Shown: positions 49,460 through 59,446 of the stretch, one piece after another | Position numbering within the stretch: position 1 is the stretch's first letter | Layout: the number at the start of each line of letters is the position of its first letter | Assembly (NCBI GenBank): GCA_016714605.1 | Contig: JADKDL010000009.1 | Span: 95,196-159,195, forward strand | Direction of reading: 5' to 3' | Source of the DNA: Bacteroidales bacterium | Lineage (GTDB): Bacteria > Bacteroidota > Bacteroidia > Bacteroidales > UBA1715 | DNA length: 64,000 bases | The notes under the pieces: model-generated | Seen by the model: only the letters and a program-made list of their open reading frames with translations | What the model was told of the DNA's origin: nothing | Database searches by the model: none | Made by a program: the position numbers and the translations under genes

Positions 49460-50045
49460 TTATTTCCTAAATATTCTATTATAATATCTCCAAAATCTCT
49501 TACCAGAAGGGTATTTTCTTTGTTTATTCATGTTATTGAATATCAAAGCAACTAAAAGTAATATAATTGAACCCGATAGCACAGGTGAAATAACATAAAA
49601 ATAACCTAAACTCTTAATTTTTTCTGTGCCAATAATTGCAATTAGAGCAGTTGCCCCACCTGGAGGATGTAATGTTTTGGTAAGCTGCATCAATACTATT
49701 GAGCCGGCTACTGCCATTGGTGCTGTAAGCCAAATTAAATCTGGTAGCACTCTGCCTACTGTAACTCCAAAAATTGCGGAAATTAGATGTCCTCCTATCA
49801 AATTTCTGTTGTGCCAACGGACTGTTTATTGCTCCATAAATAAGTACACTCGATGCTCCAAATGAACCAATTAGAAAAATGTTCTCTAATTTTGAAAATT
49901 GTATGCTCTGAATATATGCTATTATTCCAATACCAAAAAACGCTCCTATAAAAGACCAAAAAAAGTCTTTGTAGTTTACAAATGTCTCTTTATAAATTAC
50001 ATATCTTGATACTCTCAAACTTCTTTTTATTTTCTTATAAACCAT
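49460..50045 (-). CDS. HPP-family integral membrane protein, frameshifted
   Basis: The N-terminal part (FFWSFIGAFFGIGIIAYIQS, FLIGSFGASSVLIYGAINSP) and the C-terminal part (LIGGHLISAIFGVTVGRVLP, QLTKTLHPPGGATALIAIIG) are in different frames that meet near 49805. Together they give four membrane helices with the HPPGGA signature of the HPP family, some members of which transport nitrite in chloroplasts. A one-base correction restores a protein of about 194 residues. Transport of a small anion is possible. Confidence 0.85.
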
Positions 50046-50368
50046 CAGAATTTTTTTTATTTATTAAATCTATAATACAAACATATCTAACTTTAGGAAC
50101 AAAGCAAGTTTTCAAGCCTAGTAATTAGTTTAATTATAAATTAAGCACATTAAATGAATCTAGAAAAGTTTAATGTTTTAAAACCTTTATTTTAAAAAAA
50201 AACAATCGTTTTATATCAAATCATCAATATAATAAGAGCTCATGCAACAAAAATACGTTATTTTGAAAATATTATCCACATATACTTAAATCTTGTTTTG
50301 TAACTTAGCTAGATAATACAAGACAATTATTTCAAGGGTTATTAATAATACATAATCATCTTAAAAAA
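50046..50368. other. Intergenic region upstream of esterase genes
   Basis: The region separates the divergent HPP and esterase genes. It is AT-rich, without repeat blocks or convincing hairpins. The esterase promoter should lie near 50290-50330, but no clear consensus is seen. Confidence 0.3.
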
Positions 50369-51541
50369 ATGGGAAAGTGCTCAATTTACCGAATTAGCGT
50401 CATCGCAATTCTAACATTATCGTTTCTAGTGTCACCATTATTTGGGCAGTATAGGATTTTCACTATTGGAGATTCTACCGTTCAAGACTATAATGAAGGT
50501 TATAGTCCGCGGAAGGGTTGGGGACAAATGCTTCCGTTCTTTTTCAATCTAAATCAAATAGATGTTATAAATAAGGCAGTAGGTGGTACCAGTTCAAAAA
50601 GCTTTTATAATAGCTTCTGGAATGACATTAAAAATCAATTAAAACAGGGCGACTACGTTTTTATTCAATTTGGAATAAATGATAGAGCTAGTGATGAAGC
50701 CCGAAAAGCGCCTTATGATGTGTTTAAAGACTATATAAGATTATATGTAAAAGAAGCAAGAGCCAAGGGAGCTATTCCTGTTTTGGTAAGTACCGTAAGA
50801 AGAAATGCTTGGACAGCCGAAGGTTTGCCTTACGACGCGTATCACGAACACCCAGTGGCAATGCGCGAACTTGCAACTGAACTTTCTACACCATTTGTTG
50901 ACTTAGATAAATTCTGCTATGACCTTTTTGTTGCTCAAGGCGAATTATATGCTACCCGATTTCTAACTATGAACCTTGAAGCAGGCGAATATGCAAACTA
51001 TAGCACTGGGGCGGCAGATAATGTACACTATCAGCAAATTGGTGCTACCGATATGGCTAGACAAGTTTGTGAAGTAATAAAAAACGGTGGCTTTTCTGAT
51101 TTTAACGCCATTGCTCCTTTCTTGAAACCTCAGTATCCGGTTACCATTACCGTGAACGATGCCAGTAAAGATAAAACCACCATTCGGTCAACAACCTACC
51201 CCGAAGGCATACAGGTTACCTTGAAAACCATTCCCGAAAGTAATGCAAAATTTATAGATTGGACTGCTACTACCGGTACATTGTCTACCAAGCAATTGCA
51301 CACCTTTACAATGGGCAGCAGTGCTATGAATATTACTGCACGTTATGAAACCACTATAGCTGCAAATATTGTAATTGATAGCGAAGCAAAAACCCTTACA
51401 GCACCTGTCGGAAACTATTACCAATGGTATTTTAACAATCAAGAATTAGCAGGAGCTACCTCGTCTGTATTAAAGGTTATGAGCAATGGCACCTACACGG
51501 TAAATATTATGGATGCAACAGAAATCTGCTACGCACTTTGA
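50369..51541 (+). CDS. Secreted SGNH (rhamnogalacturonan acetylesterase-type) esterase, first module
   Basis: A signal peptide (ISVIAILTLSFLVSPLFGQ) precedes a complete SGNH hydrolase: FTIGDSTVQDYNEG (nucleophile Ser), AVGGTSSKSF, FIQFGINDRAS and DNVHYQQIGATDM (Asp-His pair). This form removes acetyl groups from pectic rhamnogalacturonan. A beta-rich extension (VTITVNDASKDKTTIRSTTY) and an Ig-like stretch (YYQWYFNNQELAGATSSVLK) follow. The frame ends at 51541, overlapping the next module by four bases. The join looks like a frameshift within one double-module protein, since the second part has no signal peptide. Confidence 0.85.
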   Translation: MGKCSIYRISVIAILTLSFLVSPLFGQYRIFTIGDSTVQDYNEGYSPRKGWGQMLPFFFNLNQIDVINKAVGGTSSKSFYNSFWNDIKNQLKQGDYVFIQFGINDRASDEARKAPYDVFKDYIRLYVKEARAKGAIPVLVSTVRRNAWTAEGLPYDAYHEHPVAMRELATELSTPFVDLDKFCYDLFVAQGELYATRFLTMNLEAGEYANYSTGAADNVHYQQIGATDMARQVCEVIKNGGFSDFNAIAPFLKPQYPVTITVNDASKDKTTIRSTTYPEGIQVTLKTIPESNAKFIDWTATTGTLSTKQLHTFTMGSSAMNITARYETTIAANIVIDSEAKTLTAPVGNYYQWYFNNQELAGATSSVLKVMSNGTYTVNIMDATEICYAL

Positions 51542-53685
51542 CTGTTTGCGTAGCATTTGGTGAAGACGGAGTGCTTCGACGCATACATTTAATTGGCGAC
51601 TCGACCGTGAGCAATTATGCAGAATCAAAATTTCCTATGGCAGGCTGGGGACAAGTACTGCATTATTTTTTCGACAAAGACATTGAAATTCTTAATCACG
51701 CAATAGGTGGTAGAAGTTCTAGAAGTTTCATAGAAGAAGGTAGATGGACAACCGTAAAATCAAGTCTGCAAAAAGGCGATTTCCTACTCATACAGTTTGG
51801 ACACAACGACCGCGATTTCTCAAAACCTGAACGCTATACCTCTGTAGCCGACTATAAAACCTACCTAAAACAGTATGTTAATGAAGCGCGACTGCTGGGT
51901 GGAATTCCAGTATTGGTTTCGCCTATGGTTATGAATGCTTGGAACAATGCTGTAATGCGAAATGTCTTTACCGAATCGGGCAACGACTACCGCGGAGCTA
52001 TGGCAGAAGTAGCCAAAGAACTTGATGTTCCGTTTGTAGATTTGAATATGAAATCGTGGAATTATTTTAAGAATTTTGACTATGAATATTGCAGTCGGTT
52101 TTATTACAACCGCTATTTGGCGGGCGAATATCCAAATTATCCGGACGGAATAAATGACGGAACTCATTTTCAAGAAACAGGTGCAATTGCTATGGCACGG
52201 TTTATTGTAGAAGGCTTAGATGAAATTGACAATCCATATACTTGTCCACTAAAAAACTATATTGCTCCACAATATGCAGTTCAGGTAAGTTCAAATATTG
52301 CCAATCCGGGCTCAATAACAAAAACAATGACCTACCCGGCAGGATGTCCAGCAACAGTAAAAGTACTGCCTTCTACCGGAAATTCGTTTAAATATTGGGC
52401 TATTGACGGTAAAAACACTGCCACAAGCACCATCTACCGATTTACCATGCCGCAAAAACCCGTTGGAGCAACAGCAATTTTCAACAGCAATACCAATCCA
52501 CAACCCACTATTCAGATAGACGCACCAGCAAACAATACAACCCTCGCCATAGGTTCAAACATTGAAATTAAAGCGACAGCAAGTTCGCCTAATGGTACTA
52601 TAAATAAAGTGGTTTTTTATGCAGATAATAAAATAATTGCAGAAGACAATACAGCACCATATTCCACAATACTGAATAATGCTATGGAGGGTACATATAC
52701 CATATTTGCCACAGCTATTGATAATACAGGTGTTTCGGTTGGGTCTCTACCGGTTGTAATAAATGTATCAAATGAAAATGAAATAGAATACGCATTTAAA
52801 GTTGAAGCCGAAGCTGCTTGTAGTTTCAAAGGTACAATAGACGCAAATCATACCGGATTTTCTGGTAACGGATTTGTAAACGTAGAAAATGCAATAGGAG
52901 CAAATATAGTCTTTAAACTCACCGCCGAAGAAGCTACCACAGTGCAATTCAACATAAGGTATGCAAATGGTACAACGGGCAATAGAAATTCTGCTATTGT
53001 AGTAAATAATCAAGTACAAATAACAGAACAAGTATTTGCACCTACCGGAGCTTGGACTAATTGGAAAAATCTACCTATCGACATAAGTCTGCAAGCAGGA
53101 ACAAACAGCATCGAATTTAGAGCAACATCAGAAAACGGAGGTGCCAATTTCGATGCAATACTTTATAATAGTCCTGTAGCTATTGAATTTGGTTGTGAAG
53201 ACCCGAAAAAAACACAAGAAATACAATTGCAAAAAGGTTGGAATTTGATTTCGATAAATGTAATGCCTGCCTCAATTATTGTTGATGGTAGAGACGTTGC
53301 ATGCAACGTCTCTACGGTATTCGCAGGATTAGATGTGCTGGAAATAAAGAGCATGGAAGCTTATTGGAAAAAAGGGAATCTAGATTTTCTAAATTCACTA
53401 CAAATCATAGAACCCGGTAAAGGCTATTTAGTGAAAATGTACACGGCGGGAACGTTATCGGTTACCGGTACACCCATTTCATTTTCAAATTTTCAAATTA
53501 CCACATTTTCAAATTGGATTTTAATCGGTTGTCCGTTCCAAACTCCTACTCCGTTTTCCGATTATTTCAATACAAGCAATTGCGAAATAATCAAAAACTT
53601 TGAAGGCTTTTGGCAACCCAATAATGTGCTAAATTCAATAAACTCAATAGAACCGGGAAAAGGTTATTTTATTCAAGGAAAATAA
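51538..53685 (+). CDS. SGNH acetylesterase second module with Ig-like, CBM-like and two-repeat C-terminal domains
   Basis: The only possible start is a TTG at 51538 and there is no signal peptide, so this is probably the second half of the preceding gene. The SGNH domain is complete (IHLIGDSTVSNYAESK, AIGGRSSRSF, LIQFGHNDRDF, DGTHFQETGAIAM). A repeat-type domain (TMTYPAGCPATVKVLPS), an Ig-like domain (PTIQIDAPANNTTLAIGSN), and a CBM6/35-like domain (FKVEAEAACSFKGTID to GGANFDAILY) follow. The final 150 residues are the WNLIS/WILIG repeat domain, almost identical to that of the GH16 enzyme. An extra segment of about 12 residues in it is encoded by a palindromic repeat at 53288. Confidence 0.85.
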   Translation: MTVCVAFGEDGVLRRIHLIGDSTVSNYAESKFPMAGWGQVLHYFFDKDIEILNHAIGGRSSRSFIEEGRWTTVKSSLQKGDFLLIQFGHNDRDFSKPERYTSVADYKTYLKQYVNEARLLGGIPVLVSPMVMNAWNNAVMRNVFTESGNDYRGAMAEVAKELDVPFVDLNMKSWNYFKNFDYEYCSRFYYNRYLAGEYPNYPDGINDGTHFQETGAIAMARFIVEGLDEIDNPYTCPLKNYIAPQYAVQVSSNIANPGSITKTMTYPAGCPATVKVLPSTGNSFKYWAIDGKNTATSTIYRFTMPQKPVGATAIFNSNTNPQPTIQIDAPANNTTLAIGSNIEIKATASSPNGTINKVVFYADNKIIAEDNTAPYSTILNNAMEGTYTIFATAIDNTGVSVGSLPVVINVSNENEIEYAFKVEAEAACSFKGTIDANHTGFSGNGFVNVENAIGANIVFKLTAEEATTVQFNIRYANGTTGNRNSAIVVNNQVQITEQVFAPTGAWTNWKNLPIDISLQAGTNSIEFRATSENGGANFDAILYNSPVAIEFGCEDPKKTQEIQLQKGWNLISINVMPASIIVDGRDVACNVSTVFAGLDVLEIKSMEAYWKKGNLDFLNSLQIIEPGKGYLVKMYTAGTLSVTGTPISFSNFQITTFSNWILIGCPFQTPTPFSDYFNTSNCEIIKNFEGFWQPNNVLNSINSIEPGKGYFIQGK
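53288..53315. repeat. 28-bp perfect palindrome inserted in frame in the esterase gene
   Basis: The arm gtagagacgttgca (53288-53301) is followed at once by its exact complement tgcaacgtctctac. Palindromes starting with GTAGAGACG are widespread as intergenic repeats in several bacterial phyla, including Bacteroidota and cyanobacteria. The matching domain in the GH16 protein lacks these residues, so the element was gained here without breaking the frame. Confidence 0.85.
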
Positions 53686-53720
53686 AATGAATAAAAATTG
53701 AATAATCAAGGTTTTTGCCA

Positions 53721-53770
53721 CAATATGAGTCCAACTAGAGGTTATTCTTATTGGATTCATATTGTTTTTA
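53721..53770. terminator. Terminator hairpin between convergent genes
   Basis: Arms caatatgagtcca (53721-53733) and tggattcatattg (53752-53764) are followed by a T run. The hairpin lies 36 bases past the esterase stop and before the convergent SGNH gene. Confidence 0.8.
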
Positions 53771-53825
53771 TTATAAAGCAAACTGACTAGCAAAGTCAAT
53801 CTATACTGCAAATTCTTTACTTCAA

Positions 53826-54758
53826 TTAATATGATGATTTATCATTATTTATCAATTCAATCACTTTATTATTAAAAATCTCGACCCCATTTTGGTTGAG
53901 ATGGTGTGAATCATAAAAATGTAAAGAATCATTTAGTGTTAGTATCTTATTAAAATTATAGTATTTAGTCTTCTCACCCATTATTTTGTCAAATTCAGAA
54001 CTATTATTATATCTACAATAGTTTGAAGGTGCAATTGGTGCATAAACCAGTGTGACCGGAATATTCTTTTCTGAAATAAAATCTAAACATTCATTAAATG
54101 CTTCTAATTGGTTTTGATTAATATTGAAATTAGTAGCAGGTAATGGTTTAGGACTGTAGAACGATATTTTTTTTTCAACATATCCACCAGAAATATAAGT
54201 ATCTGCTCCAACAATTAAAGACTCTTTATAATTTTTGTTTAATGAAAATAAATCATGTATTAATCCATAAATAAATGTATTATATACTACAATATGATTT
54301 AAAGAAAAAGCCATCAACACACTATTTATATCATTCTTTTCATTTGCAATAATATCTACAGAAGATTCTACCCCATCACTAGAGAATGTATCAGGGTTAA
54401 CTTCAAAAACAATAGATTTTGGATTCAATTTATGCAAATGTCTTTTTAATAAAACTAATGTCTGAATGGGCGTTTGAGAACTAGATCCTAAATTTAATGT
54501 ATGAATATTAGATGCGTCAAAAATTCTTGTGTCAAAACCACGGTAAGCATGCGAAGAACCTAAAAAAAGAATATCAACCGAATCGAACTTATTAAGCTCT
54601 TTCAATCTTGTATACATGTGTCCGTATGACCCAATTCTATAATTTAAATTAGGTTTAAATGATGACGGCAACAAATTTCCCCAGACAAACAAAAAAATGA
54701 GATAATTTAGTATAAAAAAAAACAAAAAAAACAAAAACCTTTTTATGAAATTAAGCAT
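53826..54758 (-). CDS. Membrane-anchored SGNH-like protein of an O-acetylation pair
   Basis: An N-terminal membrane helix (FLFFLFFFILNYLIFLFVW) is followed by an SGNH-like extracytoplasmic domain: ILFLGSSHAYRGFDTRIF (Ser and His), LNLGSSSQTP, and YDSHHLNQNGVEIFN (Asp-x-x-His type end). Such proteins accompany MBOAT acyltransferases and transfer acetyl groups to cell-surface polysaccharides (as DltD, AlgJ/AlgX or PatB do with their MBOAT partners). The MBOAT gene lies 10 bases upstream in the same operon. Confidence 0.85.
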   Translation of the reverse strand: MLNFIKRFLFFLFFFILNYLIFLFVWGNLLPSSFKPNLNYRIGSYGHMYTRLKELNKFDSVDILFLGSSHAYRGFDTRIFDASNIHTLNLGSSSQTPIQTLVLLKRHLHKLNPKSIVFEVNPDTFSSDGVESSVDIIANEKNDINSVLMAFSLNHIVVYNTFIYGLIHDLFSLNKNYKESLIVGADTYISGGYVEKKISFYSPKPLPATNFNINQNQLEAFNECLDFISEKNIPVTLVYAPIAPSNYCRYNNSSEFDKIMGEKTKYYNFNKILTLNDSLHFYDSHHLNQNGVEIFNNKVIELINNDKSSY

Positions 54759-54768
54759 GGTTTAATTT

Positions 54769-56234
54769 TTAAAATTGAAAATATATAAATGGTGTTTCTT
54801 GAGTTGGCATATACATTCCTATTAAAAACAAAATGAATGAATAGAAAGCCCACCTTAATATCCAACTCTTTGAGTTTTTAATATTTTGAACTGCATACTG
54901 ATGCTCACGTCCTAACCATTCTAAAATGAAAAAGAAAATTAACAAACTGGGAATTGCATAACCTATTTTCCAATGTATAAGATTTAAAGTTTGAACATAA
55001 CCGGCTTTTTGGGTTAGACCATAAAGCATGTCCTTCACATAACTGTATGCGTGACCAATATTTATGGCTCTGAAAATTATCAATGCAAAAACAACCTGAC
55101 TAAAAGTAAATAGCATGAGAAATAATTCTTTGAATGAAGGTAAATATTTACCCTGAGCTACAATTTCAATATTTTTTCTATTGTTTTTAGTGAGCAAAAG
55201 TGGAATAAAAAAAATTGCATTTATCAATCCCCATACTATATAAGTCCAACTTGCGCCATGCCAAAAACCACTCAAAATAAAAAGTATAAAAACATTTCTA
55301 ACCTTCATTAAAGCACTACCACGACTACCACCCAATGGAATATAGAGATAATCTCTAAACCAAGTAGAAAGTGAAATATGCCATCGCCTCCAAAACTCTG
55401 CAATATCTCTTGAGAAATATGGAAATGCAAAATTTTTCATTAGGTCGAAACCAAATAAACGAGAAGTGCCAATTGCAATATCTGAATAGCCGGAGAAATC
55501 ACCATAAATTTGAATCGCAAAAAACAACGCTCCTAAAACTAATGTACTGCCTGTATAATTGGCAGAGTTATTAAAAATAAGATTTGCATATTCGGCACAA
55601 TTATCGGCAATAACAATTTTTTTGAACAAGCCCCAAAGTATCTGCCGCATACCATCAATAGCTTTTGAATAATCGAAAGTTCGTTTTTTATAAAACTGTG
55701 GCAACAAATTGGTAGCTCGCTCTATTGGACCAGCAACCAACTGAGGAAAAAAACTTACAAAAGCAGAAAAAGCAATAAAATCTTTTGTGGGTTCTAGTTT
55801 CCGTTTATATACATCTATACTGTAACTTAATGTTTGAAAAGTATAAAAACTTATACCTACCGGTAAAATAATATTCAAAGTACCGATTTTAATATCTGAA
55901 CCAAAAAAAGAAAAAGCAGTAATGAAATTTTCTAGAAAAAAATTATAATATTTAAACAATCCAAGAAAACCCAAGTTTATAATAATGCTTGTCCATAAAA
56001 GCAACTTTCTTATCGACTGTTTTTCATATTTTAAAGCCCTACTCCAATTAAATAATCAACCAAAGTGCTGAATAAAATAAGAGATAAAAATCGCCAATCC
56101 CACCAACCATAAAACACATAACTTGCAGCTACTATAAGAAAGTTTTGTAGTTTCAAGCTTTTGTTTGTTACAAACCAATATAGAATAAATACAATTGGTA
56201 AAAATACAGCAAAGTCTATTGAGTTAAAGAACAT
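54769..56234 (-). CDS. MBOAT O-acyltransferase (AlgI/DltB-like), frameshifted
   Basis: The first 67 residues (FFNSIDFAVFLPIVFILYWF, VAASYVFYGWWDWRFLSLIL) run from 56234 to 56031 and the rest from about 56030 in another frame (LLLWTSIIINLGFLGLFKYY onward). A small indel in ctttaaaat near 56035 joins them. The protein is full length (about 485 residues, some ten helices). The core motifs are FFPQLVAGPIERA, EFWRRWHISLSTWFRDYLYI and SGFWHGASWTYIVWG, with the catalytic His. It brings acyl groups across the membrane for transfer to a polysaccharide by the SGNH partner. Confidence 0.88.
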
Positions 56235-56338
56235 ATTTCCTGTTAAATTTTTAAAATTACTAATTCACCATCAAATTACTACTATATAATAATGCCACTA
56301 AAAAAGACACTTAGACAGCAAGCAGGGATGGAGTTGCC

Positions 56339-57238
56339 TTAATTATATATTTTATAAACTCCTTCAATTCTCGTTATGGCTCTACCGCCAAACCAAACCC
56401 TTAGTGTGTTATTAGCATCTTTCTTTTTTTGCAGTTTTACAATATTAAAATTGTCTCTCGTTCCATTTTGTTCAATGGACAAAGACTCAGTATTCCACAA
56501 GTCATTTTTTATGAGATAATAGCCAAATGCCGAATTTCCTGAACCCGTTGCTGGGTCTTCAATATATCCAAAAGTAGGTGCAAAAACTCTTGTTCTGAAA
56601 TCATTACCCTTATCGCTTACGGAGGCTGTAAACACCTCAATAATATCAACACCCAGACTAAAACAAAAATCTTTTAATTCATCAAGTTCAGGTTTTATGC
56701 TTAAAATGGAATCTAAATCTTTTATAGGAACAATTAAGGTTGTGAGTCCTGCATTTACAATAGAGATAGGAAGGTTTGGGTTTATACCAGATTTGTCAAT
56801 TTTGAATTTCTCAGACAGAACTTGAGAATCTATCTTTGAAGCTGTAAATACTGGAATTGGAGACATGATAAAAACAGAATTATCTGATTCTATTCTATTA
56901 TCTACACTCAAAGCACCCTTGTTGGTATTAATGGTAAATACAGGAATTTTTACAAGCGAATGATTAGTTTTAATAATGTCATACATGATAGCAATTGTTG
57001 CATGACCGCAAAAATCCACTTCCCTTTCCGACGAGAAATATCTTAAATCAAATTCTGTTTCACCAATTTGAGCAACATAGCCAACCTCATTTACAAAACC
57101 TTTAAGTTCCTTTGCTATTTGCAGCATTTCTGTTTCCGAAATATCATGTAAACTATCCAGAAGTATATAACCAGCCGGATTTCCATCCGATTTTTCGGTA
57201 GCAAAAGCATCAATCTTTTTAAATCTATATTCTTTCAT
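56339..57238 (-). CDS. PhzF-family isomerase-like protein
   Basis: The 299-residue protein has the duplicated diaminopimelate-epimerase-like fold of PhzF: KKIDAFATEKSDGNPAGYIL, GFVNEVGYVAQIG with the catalytic-type Glu, LRYFSSEREVDFCGHATIAI, and IEDPATGSGNSAFGYYL. PhzF itself isomerises a phenazine precursor, but most homologues, including this one (no phz genes nearby), have unknown substrates. It appears to be a single gene. Confidence 0.92.
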   Translation of the reverse strand: MKEYRFKKIDAFATEKSDGNPAGYILLDSLHDISETEMLQIAKELKGFVNEVGYVAQIGETEFDLRYFSSEREVDFCGHATIAIMYDIIKTNHSLVKIPVFTINTNKGALSVDNRIESDNSVFIMSPIPVFTASKIDSQVLSEKFKIDKSGINPNLPISIVNAGLTTLIVPIKDLDSILSIKPELDELKDFCFSLGVDIIEVFTASVSDKGNDFRTRVFAPTFGYIEDPATGSGNSAFGYYLIKNDLWNTESLSIEQNGTRDNFNIVKLQKKKDANNTLRVWFGGRAITRIEGVYKIYN

Positions 57239-57451
57239 GCTTTGTTGGTGTGGTGTTATTTGTTTTCAATTAAGGAAAAAATAAAGTTTGTGTCAAATAT
57301 ATATTCAAAAACGGTTAGCCTTATAATTCCTATCAAAATATTTAAACTCTGTGTGTTTTTACTTCGTTTCTATTATGTGAAATTAAACATTCTCTGTAAA
57401 TAAATATTAAAATCAAACGTGTATTTTACATTAACTGGCATAGTCTATAAA

Positions 57452-57495
57452 CAAACTAAGCCGATACGGAAATAATATCCATATCAGCTTAGTTT
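57452..57495 (-). terminator. Hairpin terminator after T9SS repeat protein gene
   Basis: Arms caaactaagccgata and tatcagcttagtttg (one mismatch) flank a loop beginning cgga. The inner part gccgatacgga..tccatat is shared with the hairpin at 59355. It lies 37 bases past the stop of the minus-strand gene. Confidence 0.7.
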
Positions 57496-57531
57496 GAAAT
57501 TCAGTACTAAAAAAAATTATTATTTCATTTT

Positions 57532-59085
57532 TTATTCTTTTATAAATGTACCACTTTGTGTTTCACCATCTATAATCAAGTTGTAAATGTAAATATCATT
57601 ATTTAAACCTTCTAGGTTAATAGATTTATCAGTACCAATTTTCTCGTTTATGATTTTACAACCCTTTACATCATATAGTTCAAAAGTAGTTTGACTACTA
57701 TTCTGTGGAAAATTAAAATATAAAATATCACGAACCGGATTAGGATACAGCTTTGTATTTTCTAGCTTAACAGAGTTGCTTAGTGTTATTTCACGTTCTG
57801 AATAGTAATTTATAGTTTTTTCATAGTTTTCCCATACTTTTTTATCTTCATTCCAATTACTTTCTTGACTAGTCTGAAAATCGGGAAAGTATATCCCATA
57901 CATTAGCATATTCTCTAACGAAACTAATGGATCAACAGTGAGTTCATATTTTCTGCGATTAATCCATTGTTCGGTTTCTCTATCAAATCTCATATAAATC
58001 ATCATAATCGTCCCATTTTCTAAATCATATAACCATTCAATTTTTGAATCCAAATAATTTTGAAATTTCTCGAAATCAAATTCATAAGAAATATAATGAG
58101 TCAAATTTCCGTTTGCATTGAAAGAAAATTCTTCCTTTCTTTGTTCAATCCACTCTTTATTTGTATCATCCCAATTATAATATATTTCATGCAAAACATT
58201 TCCATTTATATCACATAAATATTCGTATTTACTAGTCAAAGAGCTCCATTGTCCTGTAACTTGATCACAATATGAACCTGCTACTAATTTTATATTTCCA
58301 TTTTCATCATATTCATATGTTTTTTTACTATTATATTTCTTTTCATTTGTACTATCAACAATATGAAAAGAGAGTCTTTCTATTAGTTTGTTGTCTTCGT
58401 TGTAAATAAATTCATAACTACTTATAGGCCTCCATTTTTCATTTGATGAATCCCAATAACTAGAGATTTCAAGCGTTAAATTGCCATTATCATCGTAAGT
58501 TTTTTGCTCTTTGCTTTGTTTAATCCATTCGTCTGGATATATCAACCCAGTGTATAATGCATATTGAATATATTGTATTCTATTTCCGTTTGCATCAAAG
58601 ACAGACTCTTCCTTTCTATAACTTACCCATTGTTTTTCGTCTAAATACCAATCACTAGAAATCTCTTGCGACACATTTCCATATACATCGTGGGTGTAAT
58701 CATATTTAGTTGAATTAATCCACTGTTTAGAAACAGTATCCCAGTAATATGAGATTTTTTGTATTTCATTTCCTTGCTCATCAAAAATATGATTGTATTT
58801 TCTACGATTTCTCCAATTATTTTCAATAGTATCCCATACGTAATATATTGCACTATCTAATAATTGCTTTTTTTCATCGGTAGATTTTAGAAGACTAGCT
58901 TGTTGTGTTTCTTTTCGTTTGGAATTCAAATAATTCACTATAAAAGTATCACTGTCTTTACTCTCTGGTTTAAAATCAATTTTTAAGCTGTCGCTCTTAT
59001 ATAAAAGTTCAGTGTTTCTGATTTGCCCCTGCGCAAACAGTGCAAATAAAATCATAACGGTAACTAATGTAATTTTGTGTTTCAT
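57532..59085 (-). CDS. Secreted repeat protein with T9SS sorting domain
   Basis: A signal peptide (KHKITLVTVMILFALFAQG) is followed by about nine repeats of 35-45 residues with the pattern W...R.KY.Y..D..GN....I.Y.W, for example KQWINSTKYDYTHDVYGN and KEWIEQRKEEFSFNANGN. This YD-like pattern recalls the DUF3836-type proteins of Bacteroides. A classical T9SS domain ends it (TKLYPNPVRDILYFNF, FELYDVKGCKI, NDIYIYNLII). Surface-exposed structural or binding roles are likely; there is no enzyme motif. Confidence 0.88.
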   Translation of the reverse strand: MKHKITLVTVMILFALFAQGQIRNTELLYKSDSLKIDFKPESKDSDTFIVNYLNSKRKETQQASLLKSTDEKKQLLDSAIYYVWDTIENNWRNRRKYNHIFDEQGNEIQKISYYWDTVSKQWINSTKYDYTHDVYGNVSQEISSDWYLDEKQWVSYRKEESVFDANGNRIQYIQYALYTGLIYPDEWIKQSKEQKTYDDNGNLTLEISSYWDSSNEKWRPISSYEFIYNEDNKLIERLSFHIVDSTNEKKYNSKKTYEYDENGNIKLVAGSYCDQVTGQWSSLTSKYEYLCDINGNVLHEIYYNWDDTNKEWIEQRKEEFSFNANGNLTHYISYEFDFEKFQNYLDSKIEWLYDLENGTIMMIYMRFDRETEQWINRRKYELTVDPLVSLENMLMYGIYFPDFQTSQESNWNEDKKVWENYEKTINYYSEREITLSNSVKLENTKLYPNPVRDILYFNFPQNSSQTTFELYDVKGCKIINEKIGTDKSINLEGLNNDIYIYNLIIDGETQSGTFIKE

Positions 59086-59354
59086 AAATTCTAATTGTTA
59101 AATGCGGTATAAAATTATGTTTATTAATGATTTTAAAATCAAAAGGTAGATGGAGTAATCAGTGAAACGTTCCCATTTTACTTTTTGAAATTGTTTTTTT
59201 TAAACATTCAACTCTATAATGCAAAAACGCACAAACACCCTAACCCATAATCACAAAAAAACATTTAAAGCAATTAGGTTTGTTTGATTGCTGTTCTTTT
59301 CATACAAAGGTTTTACAAAATGATACAGCTTAGAAGACCATATTATAAACTAAA

Positions 59355-59391
59355 AAAAGCCGATACGGAAATTTTATCCATATCGGCTTTT
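59355..59391 (-). terminator. Terminator hairpin after Nif11-like gene
   Basis: A perfect 11-bp stem, aaaagccgata (59355-59365) with tatcggctttt (59381-59391), has the same inner sequence as the hairpin at 57452. On the minus strand it ends in a run of seven Ts. Confidence 0.85.
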
Positions 59392-59446
59392 AAGTTTTGA
59401 AATTCAACATTTCAAAAAATGTTTTTAATAGAAAACTAGTGTGTTA

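Noticed and set aside
56292..56342. Tiny plus-strand frame reading MPLKKTLRQQAGMELP
   Set aside because: It is too short, has no start signal and overlaps the end of the PhzF gene region. It may be a gene remnant, but nothing supports that.
56339..57238. Phenazine biosynthesis
   Set aside because: A lone PhzF homologue with no other phz genes is not evidence for this pathway.
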